Made by a program: the position numbers and the translations under genes
Notes under the pieces: model-generated
Database searches by the model: none
What the model saw: only the letters and a program-made list of their open reading frames with translations
What the model was told of the DNA's origin: nothing
Source of the DNA: Clostridia bacterium
Lineage (GTDB): Bacteria; Bacillota; Clostridia; Oscillospirales; CAG-272
Reading direction: 5' to 3'
Assembly (NCBI GenBank): GCA_900753295.1
Contig: CAADYQ010000015.1
Span: 1-35,535 of the forward strand
Length of the DNA stretch: 35,535 nucleotides
Part shown: piece by piece, positions 17,145 through 23,988 of the stretch
Layout: each line of letters opens with the position of its first letter
Position numbering within the stretch: position 1 is the first letter of the stretch

Positions 17145-17177
17145 ACATTCGGGACCGTCAAAGACGATCCCGAATGT
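17145..17177 (-). terminator. Likely terminator of the rpmG-rplA operon
   Basis: acattcggga (17145-17154) pairs with tcccgaatgt (17168-17177), and an inner cgtc/gacg extends the stem. It lies 10 bp beyond the rplA stop codon on the minus strand. The following U-tract is weak, so some read-through into the DUF2156 gene is possible. Confidence 0.55.
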
Positions 17178-17186
17178 TTGAATTAA

Positions 17187-17882
17187 TTAGCCAAGCTTTG
17201 CCTGGTTGACCTTAATGCCGGGGCCCATCGTGGATGCGATAACGCAGCTCTTGATGTACTGACCCTTTGCAGAGGCAGGCTTTGCCTTGATGATAGCGCC
17301 CATAAGGGTGTCGAAGTTCTCGCGGAGCTTCTCCTCACCGAAGGATACCTTGCCTATCGGGCAGTGGATGATGTTGGTCTTGTCAAGACGGTATTCGATC
17401 TTACCTGCCTTGGCTTCCTTGACCGCACGTGCAACGTCGGGAGTGACGGTGCCAGCCTTGGGAGAAGGCATAAGTCCCTTAGGACCGAGGACCTTACCGA
17501 GGCGTCCGATCATACCCATCATATCGGGGCTGGCGATAACGACGTCAAAGTCGAACCAGTTCTCCTTGGTGATCTTGTCGATGTACTCCTGATCGCCAAC
17601 GTAATCGGCGCCGGCGTCGAGAGCTGCCTGTACCTTGTCGCCCTTCGTGAATACGAGGGTGCGGACGGTCTTACCGGTACCGTTGGGAAGAACCACGGCG
17701 CCGCGGACCTGCTGGTCGGCGTGACGGGAGTCAACGCCCAGACGGACGTGGATCTCGACCGTTTCATCAAATTTTGCCTTGGCGGTCTTGCAAACAAGAC
17801 CCATAGCCTCGGCAGTGTCGTACTGACGGCTCTTTTCAAAGAGCTTTACACTATCGGAATATTTCTTGCCTTTTTTAGCCAT
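17187..17882 (-). CDS. rplA: 50S ribosomal protein L1
   Basis: L1 binds 23S rRNA at the mobile L1 stalk next to the E site. In many bacteria it also represses its own operon by binding the mRNA leader. The 231-residue product has the normal length and shows domain motifs of the family: MVKPF-like PSPKAGTVTPDV near residues 125-136 and KAKPASAKGQYIK near the C-terminus. The ATG at 17880-17882 has GAGGTAAAGAGC upstream. It starts 19 bp after rplK and is the last gene of the operon. Confidence 0.98.
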   Translation of the reverse strand: MAKKGKKYSDSVKLFEKSRQYDTAEAMGLVCKTAKAKFDETVEIHVRLGVDSRHADQQVRGAVVLPNGTGKTVRTLVFTKGDKVQAALDAGADYVGDQEYIDKITKENWFDFDVVIASPDMMGMIGRLGKVLGPKGLMPSPKAGTVTPDVARAVKEAKAGKIEYRLDKTNIIHCPIGKVSFGEEKLRENFDTLMGAIIKAKPASAKGQYIKSCVIASTMGPGIKVNQAKLG

Positions 17883-17901
17883 TGCTCTTTACCTCCTCGT
17901 C

Positions 17902-18327
17902 TCATTCCTCGACGGTAATACCCATGGAGCGGGCGGTACCGGCGATCATGCTCATTGCCGTCTCAACAGAAGCGGCGTTGAGGTCGGGCATTTTGGTCTC
18001 GGCGATCTTTCTCACCTGGTCCTTGGTCAGCTTTGCGACCTTGGTCTTGTTGGGAGTTGCCGAACCCTTATCGATACCTGCTGCCTTAAGGATAAGCACA
18101 GGTGCGGGAGGGGTCTTGGTTATAAAGGAGAAGGAACGGTCGGCATACACCGTGATAACTACGGGGATGATAAGACCGATGTCGTTTTTGGTTCTTTCGT
18201 TGAACTCTTTAGTGAAAACCGGGATAGCAACACCGTACTGACCGAGGGCGGGACCTACGGGCGGCTGAGGAGTTGCCTTGCCGGCGGGAAGCTGAAGCTT
18301 AATGTAGCCCAGAACTTTCTTTGCCAT
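17902..18327 (-). CDS. rplK: 50S ribosomal protein L11
   Basis: L11 forms part of the GTPase-associated centre of the large subunit, contacting 23S rRNA and elongation factors; in many bacteria it is needed for the stringent response on the ribosome. At 141 residues it has the usual length. The N-terminal motif KLQLPAGKATPQPPVGPALGQ is interrupted by no insertions, and the C-terminal rRNA-binding domain ends GTARSMGI. The ribosome binding site GGAGGTAATATTAAA is strong. The leader between nusG and rplK contains two hairpins that may be a regulatory site. Confidence 0.98.
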   Translation of the reverse strand: MAKKVLGYIKLQLPAGKATPQPPVGPALGQYGVAIPVFTKEFNERTKNDIGLIIPVVITVYADRSFSFITKTPPAPVLILKAAGIDKGSATPNKTKVAKLTKDQVRKIAETKMPDLNAASVETAMSMIAGTARSMGITVEE

Positions 18328-18358
18328 TTTAATATTACCTCCAGATGTGGTTAGTTGC

Positions 18359-18408
18359 GGAAGAATTTAAGAAATTTTTCTTCCTCCCACGCGACTCGCA
18401 CGAGTCGC
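18359..18408 (-). promoter_or_regulatory. Two hairpins in the nusG-rplK gap, candidate L1 operator
   Basis: Hairpin 1 is gcgactcg/cgagtcgc (18391-18398 with 18401-18408), just after the nusG stop codon. Hairpin 2 is ggaagaa/ttcttcc (18359-18365 with 18378-18384), 31 bp before the rplK ATG. L1 is known to repress rplK-rplA through a structured leader in other bacteria. This position fits, but the L1-binding sequence signature was not verified. Confidence 0.4.
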
Positions 18409-18410
18409 TT

Positions 18411-18950
18411 TTAGTTTGCCGGGGTGACGTTTTCGACGTCAAGCTCGACGGGAATATCGCGCCGTCCTCTCTTGATAAGGACAGTGACCTTTTTCTGATC
18501 TTCCGAGATCGACTGAACGGTGCCCTGGTAGCCGTCAAACAGACCGCCCTCCACCTTCACCTCATCGCCGACGTTAAGCATAAGCTTTACCTTCTTTTCG
18601 TCGATGCCGAGCGCCTCGACCTCTGAGTCAAGGAGCGGTGTGGGACGCGAACCGGGACCAACAAAGCCCGTAACGCCCGTGATGTTTCTTACCACGTGCC
18701 AGCTTTCCTCCGTCATGATCATTTTTACCAGAACATAACCGGGAAAGATCTTGTTTTCGACCTCTTTTTCTTTGTCGCCCTTCTTTTCAACGACCGTCTC
18801 AACAGGGACGCGAACGTCAAATATAAGGTGACCGAGACCGCGGTTCTCCACGATCTTTACAAGGTTGGTCATGACCTTGTTTTCGTAACCGGAATACGTA
18901 TGCACCACATACCAACGTACCCCGACGTTCATTTCGTTTATATCGCTCAT
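18411..18950 (-). CDS. nusG: Transcription termination/antitermination factor NusG
   Basis: NusG binds RNA polymerase through its N-terminal domain, changing pausing, and links transcription to translation through its C-terminal KOW domain. The 179-residue product shows the NGN domain (residues about 10-118), with RWYVVHTYSGYENKV and the FPGYVLVKM and VRNITGVTGFVG motifs. A KOW domain follows at about 127-160 (GDEVKVEGGLFDGYQGTV). There is a short acidic N-terminal addition before the RWYVV core. It begins 3 bp after the secE stop codon, so the pair is probably translationally coupled. Confidence 0.98.
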   Translation of the reverse strand: MSDINEMNVGVRWYVVHTYSGYENKVMTNLVKIVENRGLGHLIFDVRVPVETVVEKKGDKEKEVENKIFPGYVLVKMIMTEESWHVVRNITGVTGFVGPGSRPTPLLDSEVEALGIDEKKVKLMLNVGDEVKVEGGLFDGYQGTVQSISEDQKKVTVLIKRGRRDIPVELDVENVTPAN

Positions 18951-18953
18951 TGC

Positions 18954-19445
18954 TCAGAAGAGCTTGCCCAGAGCAATAATGCCCTTGGAGAAAAGGAAAT
19001 CGAGCAGACCGATCAGAACGGCAAACGCCGCAACGAAAATAAGAACGACGACTGTATTCTTCTTGACGTCATCTTTGGACGACCAGACAACTTTATTGAG
19101 CTCACTCTTTAAGCTGCGGAAGAAATTCTGTACCTTCTCTTTGAACTTCGGATTTACGAAGTAGACGATAAGCAGAACTATAATAGCGATGATAACGATA
19201 CCGAAGGAGATAACGGCATCCCACGGGAAACCGTGATCGTGATCGTGGTCGTGATCGTCATCAGACGCGGCTGTGGTCTCATCTGCCGGAGCGGCAGTGG
19301 TCTCATCGGGAGCCGCGGTGGTAGCTTCGCCCTCGGCGGTGGTCGCCTCGGGTTCATCCGCAAAAATACTGAGGGAACAGAGAGAAAGCATCAGCGCCAA
19401 CGCCAGGAATGCGGCGAGAGTCTTGAAAAATCTGACTGATGTCAT
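18954..19445 (-). CDS. secE: SecE translocase subunit with unusual N-terminal extension
   Basis: SecE stabilises SecY in the protein-export channel. The family core is residues about 100-163: the amphipathic helix with SLKSELNKVVWSS (W121) and one transmembrane helix (131-152). The upstream part is unusual for a Gram-positive SecE, which normally has only 60-75 residues. It has a signal-like hydrophobic segment (9-28), a Thr/Ala/Glu/Pro-rich linker (30-60), an Asp/His run at 62-71, and a second hydrophobic helix (79-97). This gives three membrane segments, as in Escherichia coli SecE, with the Asp/His linker probably outside. Gene order rpmG-secE-nusG confirms identity. The ATG at 19443-19445 follows a G-rich ribosome binding site. 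Confidence 0.94.
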   Translation of the reverse strand: MTSVRFFKTLAAFLALALMLSLCSLSIFADEPEATTAEGEATTAAPDETTAAPADETTAASDDDHDHDHDHGFPWDAVISFGIVIIAIIVLLIVYFVNPKFKEKVQNFFRSLKSELNKVVWSSKDDVKKNTVVVLIFVAAFAVLIGLLDFLFSKGIIALGKLF

Positions 19446-19458
19446 TGCGTCTCCCCCC

Positions 19459-19620
19459 TTACTTGGATTCTCTGTGAAGAGTGTGCTTGCGGCAGAACTT
19501 GCAGAATTTCTTTAGTTCAAGCCTGTCCGGAGTGTTCTTTTTGTTTTTCTTTGTGTCGTAGTTTCTCTGCTTGCACTCGGTGCAAACGAGAGTCACCTTG
19601 ACTCTTTGCTCATTGGCCAT
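19459..19620 (-). CDS. rpmG: 50S ribosomal protein L33, zinc-binding type
   Basis: A 53-residue ribosomal protein of the large subunit. Two CxxC pairs (C13/C16 and C40/C43) form a zinc ribbon, so this is the zinc-containing 'C+' form rather than the Cys-free paralogue used under zinc limitation. The ATG at 19618-19620 has AGGAGGTG upstream; a longer open frame starting upstream crosses the leader and is rejected. It is the first gene of the rpmG-secE-nusG-rplK-rplA operon. Confidence 0.97.
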   Translation of the reverse strand: MANEQRVKVTLVCTECKQRNYDTKKNKKNTPDRLELKKFCKFCRKHTLHRESK

Positions 19621-19650
19621 GTTTTCGGCACCTCCTGTTTTGTGATTATT

Positions 19651-19707
19651 TGACCGTAAGGTCGGTGTACCTCCCTCCGTGCGGTACGGCATGTGGTGAC
19701 CGTAAGG
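19651..19707 (-). repeat. Direct repeat in the rpmG leader
   Basis: tgaccgtaagg occurs at 19651-19661 and 19697-19707 inside the roughly 137-nt leader of the rpmG operon. The first copy is also part of a small gacc-gtaa-ggtc hairpin. A role as a protein- or RNA-binding site in control of the ribosomal operon is possible; nothing in the sequence proves it. Confidence 0.4.
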
Positions 19708-19764
19708 CAAGTTTTTTTGCATGGCGAAGCACGACAAAAAAGCCCTGCCGACAGAGGTAAAAAT

Positions 19765-19793
19765 ATTATACCATCATGGCGTGCCTCTGTCAA
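19765..19793 (-). promoter_or_regulatory. Consensus sigma-A promoter of the rpmG-rplA operon
   Basis: On the minus strand TTGACA (19793-19788), a 17-bp spacer and TATAAT (19770-19765), all consensus. The leader to the rpmG ATG is about 137 nt. Confidence 0.85.
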
Positions 19794-19854
19794 GAGCTTT
19801 TTGATTTTTTTCATATTTTTCTTTGTAAAAGGGCAATTTTTTTCGCAAAACCTA

Positions 19855-19883
19855 TTGATTTATCTTCCGTGATGTGATATAAT
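19855..19883 (+). promoter_or_regulatory. Promoter of tRNA-Trp
   Basis: TTGATT (19855-19860), a 17-bp spacer and TATAAT (19878-19883), 11 bp before the tRNA. It is divergent from the rpmG operon promoter. Confidence 0.75.
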
Positions 19884-19894
19884 AATCAGGTCAA

Positions 19895-19970
19895 AGGGGT
19901 ATAGCTCAGCTGGTAGAGTCGCGGTCTCCAAAACCGTTGGTCGTGGGTTCGAATCCTTCTGCCCCTGCCA
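19895..19970 (+). tRNA. tRNA-Trp (anticodon CCA)
   Basis: A 76-nt cloverleaf with CCA encoded. The acceptor stem is AGGGGTA/TGCCCCT. The D stem GCTC/GAGT has one G-T pair. The anticodon stem GCGGT/ACCGT carries loop CTCCAAA, so the anticodon is CCA, reading UGG. The T arm GTGGG-TTCGAAT-CCTTC has a T-T mismatch at the second pair and a G-T pair, so it is weaker than usual. It stands alone with its own promoter and terminator. Its last bases, gaatccttctgcccct, are repeated twice downstream. Confidence 0.95.
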
Positions 19971-19972
19971 AA

Positions 19973-20008
19973 AAACACAGGACGGTCTTGACCGTCCTGT
20001 GTTTTTTT
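19973..20008 (+). terminator. Rho-independent terminator of tRNA-Trp
   Basis: aaacacaggacggt (19973-19986) pairs with accgtcctgtgttt (19991-20004), with a 4-nt loop and a run of seven T (20002-20008). It starts 3 nt after the tRNA CCA end. Confidence 0.9.
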
Positions 20009-20037
20009 GATAGAAGCATAATATAATTCGAACCCAA

Positions 20038-20139
20038 TCAAGGACGCCAAAGGCGTCCTTGAGTAGGTTTGCGCCAGCAGAAACTTCAAAGTCTGCATAA
20101 ACTGACGCGCAAACCGGGGTTCAGAATCCTTCTGCCCCT
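20038..20139 (+). repeat. Two-hairpin repeat ending in a tRNA-Trp 3' tail
   Basis: Stem 1 is tcaaggacgcc/ggcgtccttga (20038-20048 with 20052-20062). Stem 2 is ggtttgcgc/gcgcaaacc (20066-20074 with 20107-20115), enclosing cttcaaagtctgcataaact. The layout, and a loop like tgaaatctgc...actaaatt, recall the intergenic repeats at 38-116 and 7730-7802. Right after stem 2, gaatccttctgcccct (20124-20139) is identical to the tRNA-Trp 3' end at 19951-19966. Confidence 0.55.
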
Positions 20140-20179
20140 TTCGCCGCAACACCGTTCCCCCCAATCAAACCCGCAAAGT

Positions 20180-20239
20180 CATGAATCGCGCCCAAGCGAC
20201 AGTCCGTCGTGCGATTTGGGCTTCAGAATCCTTCTGCCC
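20180..20239 (+). repeat. Second downstream tRNA-Trp tail copy with hairpin
   Basis: aatcgc and gcgatt, and gcccaa and ttgggc, provide inverted arms, followed by gaatccttctgccc at 20226-20239, a third copy of the tRNA-Trp 3' end. It ends 11 bp before the stop codon of the minus-strand sigma-factor gene. Confidence 0.5.
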
Positions 20240-20250
20240 GAATATATATT

Positions 20251-21912
20251 TTACACATTTTTCTTCCGGTAAGCAATGTAGATCAGCGGTGTTTTGCCAA
20301 CGATCACCGGATATGGCAACAGCTCTTTCTTAACGATCGCAAGAAGCTGCGCTTTTACATACGCTCCCATCGCGCCTGCGTGAACGAAATATTTTGCTTC
20401 ATCCACGTGCTTGGGAACGCAGTTCTTTGTCTTTGCCCAAAGCCTGCGCAGATCATCGGACAACAAATCGAAAAGCTCCTTTCCGATCTCTTTACAGGCG
20501 GGGTTCCAATATTCCGTTACTTCGGTGAACGGCAATGCCGGAATATCCAGCCTGATCTCGCCGTCCGCACCGCGCTTTAATATACAAAGCTTTTCAAATT
20601 CGGGGATCAGCTCATATAAAAGCTCGTTATCGGTTTTGACGTCACAGGGCAGCAAGGATGCATAGAACCGTAAAATGCTTTGCAGCGAGCATTTGTATTT
20701 GAACCGGCTGTAAGCCCAATGTGCATCCCCGAAAAGTGATTGACAATCGAACATCTGACAATCAAATTTGCCGTCATTATCGGCGCCGTACCCGACATAT
20801 ACGGGACCGGAACCGTCGTATGGGTTATTTCGCATTTGACCGTGCGCATATACTGTCACCGTTGCCAACCATCTGCCTGCATCGGGACGGTCGGGCGGCT
20901 GTTTTGGAGTATACTCCGCATCCGGGCGGCTCTTGCGCAAAACGTCATGTAGCATCCTATCCATAACAAACAAAAGCATGGTCGCTTTTTGCTTGTCGGA
21001 CATTTCCGCAAAATCATTGCGCTTTGTCAGCGGCTCGATGTGTTTCCAAACGATCTCCCACACACGAGACGCGTATTCAGCCGCCAGCCTTTCCTGAGCA
21101 GGTATATCGCCAAAGGCATCCTCGTATTTTTGCACAAAGCAACGGGTATAGACAAGCCCTCCCGCAGTCCTGCCCATCAGCTCACCTTTGACCAAAAGGT
21201 CGATTATCGGTTCGATATATGCGCTGGGCATCCCCATCGTATCGGCAATACCGCGCACGGAAACGGGATTTTCATATGCCAGATTCAAAATGTTGGCTTC
21301 AACATCCGAACGCATGAGCGAAAACGGCTCGCCATTAAGCCCTTTGTTCCCCCATATACCAATGGATGCGGTTTTGGGTTCGTAACTGATCTGCGAATAC
21401 TTCTCCATATTTTCAAGTCCCTCTTTGATCTGATCTCTGGCTGCGGAAAGGCGGGATAATACCGTTCCGCGCGGGATGCCAAGCTCTTTTGCGATCTGTT
21501 CTATCGTTTGTCCGTGAACATAGTGACGCACTATGACCTCGCGATAAATACGGATCAGGCGTCCGATCTCGCGGCGCACCGCTTCGTATTCTTCGGTCCT
21601 GCGCAAGGCTTCTTCTTTTTCCGCGATCTCGTTGCAGGTCTCGCTGATCGCACCGTCAGAGTATTCTACGTATTCCGCCCTGTACTTTTCGCGAAGCCAC
21701 GCATTGTATTTGTTTTTGAGAACTGCCGATAAAAAGCCTTTTGGATATTCTATGTTTTCACCAAAGCTGATTTTTACGATCAAAACCGTAAGCGTATCCT
21801 GTACCAAGGCATCAATGTCCGGGCAATCGTTATATCGCTTTTCCGCAAGATGATAGAGATATTCCAAATATTCGCCGCACTGTTTCTCAAAATCATTGCC
21901 AAATCCGACCAT
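20251..21912 (-). CDS. ECF-like sigma factor with long C-terminal extension
   Basis: A 553-residue protein whose first 170 residues look like a sigma-70 family (ECF-type) factor. The region 2-like part (about 10-95) contains YPKGFLSAVLKNKYNAWLREKY. The region 4 helix-turn-helix lies at about 105-165 (TIEQIAKELGIPRGTVLSRLSAARDQ). A second, winged-HTH-like segment follows at about 200-260 (VSVRGIADTMGMPSAYIEPIIDLLVKGEL, then GRTAGGLVYT). The last 290 residues match nothing I recognise and have no membrane helix. No separate anti-sigma gene is adjacent, so the tail may sense the signal itself. AGGAGG precedes the ATG, and an extended -10 (TGATATAAT) lies about 85 bp upstream on the minus strand. 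Function and targets are unknown. Confidence 0.8.
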   Translation of the reverse strand: MVGFGNDFEKQCGEYLEYLYHLAEKRYNDCPDIDALVQDTLTVLIVKISFGENIEYPKGFLSAVLKNKYNAWLREKYRAEYVEYSDGAISETCNEIAEKEEALRRTEEYEAVRREIGRLIRIYREVIVRHYVHGQTIEQIAKELGIPRGTVLSRLSAARDQIKEGLENMEKYSQISYEPKTASIGIWGNKGLNGEPFSLMRSDVEANILNLAYENPVSVRGIADTMGMPSAYIEPIIDLLVKGELMGRTAGGLVYTRCFVQKYEDAFGDIPAQERLAAEYASRVWEIVWKHIEPLTKRNDFAEMSDKQKATMLLFVMDRMLHDVLRKSRPDAEYTPKQPPDRPDAGRWLATVTVYAHGQMRNNPYDGSGPVYVGYGADNDGKFDCQMFDCQSLFGDAHWAYSRFKYKCSLQSILRFYASLLPCDVKTDNELLYELIPEFEKLCILKRGADGEIRLDIPALPFTEVTEYWNPACKEIGKELFDLLSDDLRRLWAKTKNCVPKHVDEAKYFVHAGAMGAYVKAQLLAIVKKELLPYPVIVGKTPLIYIAYRKKNV

Positions 21913-22094
21913 AGAGGTTCCTCCTTTCTGCCGTCACCGGCTGCATTCGCCTTATTAGTTGCAGAAAACCGCGGTCGATTCGGTGTTTTAGCAAAATTAT
22001 ATCATAAAATTGTGAATTTCCTGCGAGCCCAAACACATAAACACGTTTCAAGCATAGTTTTGCGCTTCCCCGCACACTGACCATACAAAAACCG

Positions 22095-22132
22095 CCCCGA
22101 GACAGCCGCGCATTTGCGCGGCTGTCTCGGGG
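22095..22132 (-). terminator. Terminator after the isomerase pair
   Basis: An 18-bp perfect GC-rich stem, ccccgagacagccgcgca (22095-22112) with its complement (22115-22132). On the minus strand it is followed by gcgg and five U. It lies 26 bp beyond the stop codon of the 22159-23073 gene. Confidence 0.85.
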
Positions 22133-22158
22133 TTTCCGTTTTTCCCGGCGGGTGCGTT

Positions 22159-23073
22159 TTACAGCTCCGTCCGGGATGTCCGGGACATCCGGGACATCCG
22201 GTCTATTTTTTCGATAAGATATCTCCCCGTGGCGGCGGCAAATTCAAGCGCCGCGGGCAGCAGTTCGTCCGGATATGCCGCAAGATACTTGGGCAGTTCA
22301 AACGAAAAGTCTCCACGGTAGCCGATATCCGCCAACGCGCGGCAGATGGCGTCCCAATCCTGCTTGCCCATGTAGGGCAGCGTGTGACGGTCGCCGAGGA
22401 AATCGGTATCCTGAACGTGCAGCGAGCCGAGCAGGTCGGCACTCATACCGCGTATATACTGCTCCGGCGCCAACCCGGTGACCGCAGTATGCCCGAGATC
22501 GCAGCAGACCGAGAAGCACGACCGGTCTGCCGACCGGTTCAGCGACCGGACGAACTCGGTCATCATGCACGGCGTGGGGAAAAGCCCGTAATACGTCCCG
22601 GTGCGCTCCTCGCGGTAGAAAAGATTTTCAACGGCGATCACAACGCCGAGCTTTTCGCAATACGGCGCGAGCGACAGGTAATACCGGCGGCTGACCTCGC
22701 GGTAATCGAGCGAGAGATCGTCCGGCGGCGTTTTGAGCGCATGAACGACCACGCGCGGGATCCCCGCGGCGGCGGCGAACTCAAGCGTGCGCACAACATC
22801 GTCATATGCGGGCGTTGTGCGGTCGAATTTATCGCTGTACTTTACGCGGAAGGGCGCGTGCGCCTGAACGAATCCTATTCCCAGCTCGCGCGCGTGCGCG
22901 GCAAGCGACAGGGCAAATCCCTCTCTGTCCGGGCGGTGCAGCGGGTCGTCGTTCGGGTTGACCTTTCCAAAGGAAAGATCGACCGCGTCAAAGCCCGCCT
23001 CCGCTATCATTTCAAGCGCGCGCCGCATGCCGTAGCGCAGCGCCGGCTCGCGCGTTTCGACCGAAAGCCTCAC
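22159..23073 (-). CDS. Sugar phosphate isomerase/epimerase-like TIM barrel, paralogue 2
   Basis: A 304-residue protein of the xylose isomerase-like/AP endonuclease 2 TIM-barrel superfamily, which includes sugar isomerases and epimerases. Candidate metal ligands lie in AVENLF, CCDLGH, SLHVQDTDFLGDRH and FSFELP. It begins with GTG in a GTGA overlap with the stop codon of its upstream paralogue, so translation is coupled. The two proteins are clearly tandem duplicates (for example LPYMGKQDWDA is identical in both). The C-terminus RMSRMSRTSRTEL is encoded by a 9-bp DNA repeat and is absent from paralogue 1. The substrate is unknown. Confidence 0.85.
   Translation of the reverse strand: MRLSVETREPALRYGMRRALEMIAEAGFDAVDLSFGKVNPNDDPLHRPDREGFALSLAAHARELGIGFVQAHAPFRVKYSDKFDRTTPAYDDVVRTLEFAAAAGIPRVVVHALKTPPDDLSLDYREVSRRYYLSLAPYCEKLGVVIAVENLFYREERTGTYYGLFPTPCMMTEFVRSLNRSADRSCFSVCCDLGHTAVTGLAPEQYIRGMSADLLGSLHVQDTDFLGDRHTLPYMGKQDWDAICRALADIGYRGDFSFELPKYLAAYPDELLPAALEFAAATGRYLIEKIDRMSRMSRTSRTEL
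22170..22201 (-). repeat. 9-bp microrepeat at the 3' end of paralogue 2
   Basis: tccgggaca or tccgggatg is repeated about 3.5 times with a 9-bp period. It stays in frame and encodes the Met/Thr-Ser-Arg tail. The repeat suggests recent slippage at the gene's end. Confidence 0.75.
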
Positions 23074-23957
23074 TGTGCGCCCGCCTTGCGGTAGCCCTCG
23101 ACGCGGGCAATGAGCGCGCGCCCTACCTTTACCGCAAATTCAAGCGCGGCGGGTATCAGTTCGGGCGGATATTTATCTATATAATGAAGGATCTCAAACG
23201 AGAAATCGCCGCGGTAATCTATTTCGGCAAGCGCGCGGCAGACGGCGTCCCAATCCTGCTTGCCCATGTAGGGCAGCACATGGCGGTCGCCCTTGAAATC
23301 GGTATCCTGAACGTGCAGTGAGGTGAGCAAGCGGTTTTCCATTCCGCTTATGTAAATCTCGGGCGCAAGTCCGGTTATCGCGGCGTGTCCGAGGTCACAG
23401 CAGACCACAAAATACGGGCTGCCGAGAGAATTCACAAACTCGGTCATCTCGCGCGGCGTGGGGAATATGCCGTAGTAGCAATCACGCAGCTTATCCTTCC
23501 AGAAGAGATTCTCAACGGCTATCTTCACGCCGAACTTCTCGCAGTAGGGAAGGAGCGACAGGTAATAGCGGCGGTTGTATTCCTTGTAATCGACGGTGAT
23601 ATCCTCGCGCGGGGTCTTTATGGCGTGGACCACCACCTGCGGGATGCCGAGAATGCCGCAAAGTTCAAGCGCGCGGACGATATCGTCATACGCCGGGCAG
23701 GAGGTATCGAACGCATCGCCGTACACTACCTTGAAGGGCGCGTGCGCCTGCGCAAAACCGATGCCTATCTCAGCCGCATATTCCTTCAGCGACTGTGCGA
23801 ACTCGCGCATATCCGGACGGTGGAGCAGATCGTCGTCGGGATTGATCTTATCAAGCGTGAGGTCGGCGGCGTCAAAGCCCGCCTCCTTCATCATTCTGAG
23901 CGCCTCGCGTATTCCGTAGGAAAGCCCGAGGTTGAGTGTTTCCATTGAAAGCCTCAT
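23070..23957 (-). CDS. Sugar phosphate isomerase/epimerase-like TIM barrel, paralogue 1
   Basis: A 295-residue member of the same TIM-barrel superfamily and the likely parent copy of the tandem pair. It has the motifs EAGFDAADL, AQAHAPFKV, VVHAIKTP, AVENLFWKD, CCDLGHAAITG, SLHVQDTDFKGDRH and FSFEIL. The Glu, Asp, His and Glu residues in the last four are the expected metal and catalytic ligands. The ATG at 23955-23957 follows AAGGAGAAGAATC; a longer frame with an upstream start runs into the ktrA region and lacks a better ribosome binding site. It lies 31 bp downstream of the ktrA stop codon. Nothing nearby names the sugar. Confidence 0.87.
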   Translation of the reverse strand: MRLSMETLNLGLSYGIREALRMMKEAGFDAADLTLDKINPDDDLLHRPDMREFAQSLKEYAAEIGIGFAQAHAPFKVVYGDAFDTSCPAYDDIVRALELCGILGIPQVVVHAIKTPREDITVDYKEYNRRYYLSLLPYCEKFGVKIAVENLFWKDKLRDCYYGIFPTPREMTEFVNSLGSPYFVVCCDLGHAAITGLAPEIYISGMENRLLTSLHVQDTDFKGDRHVLPYMGKQDWDAVCRALAEIDYRGDFSFEILHYIDKYPPELIPAALEFAVKVGRALIARVEGYRKAGAQ

Positions 23958-23988
23958 GATTCTTCTCCTTATTTCAATATTATAAGCA

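Noticed and set aside
20124..20239. Additional tRNA genes after tRNA-Trp
   Set aside because: Only the 3' tail (T-arm end and acceptor strand) is present. No matching 5' acceptor strand, D arm or anticodon arm can be folded.
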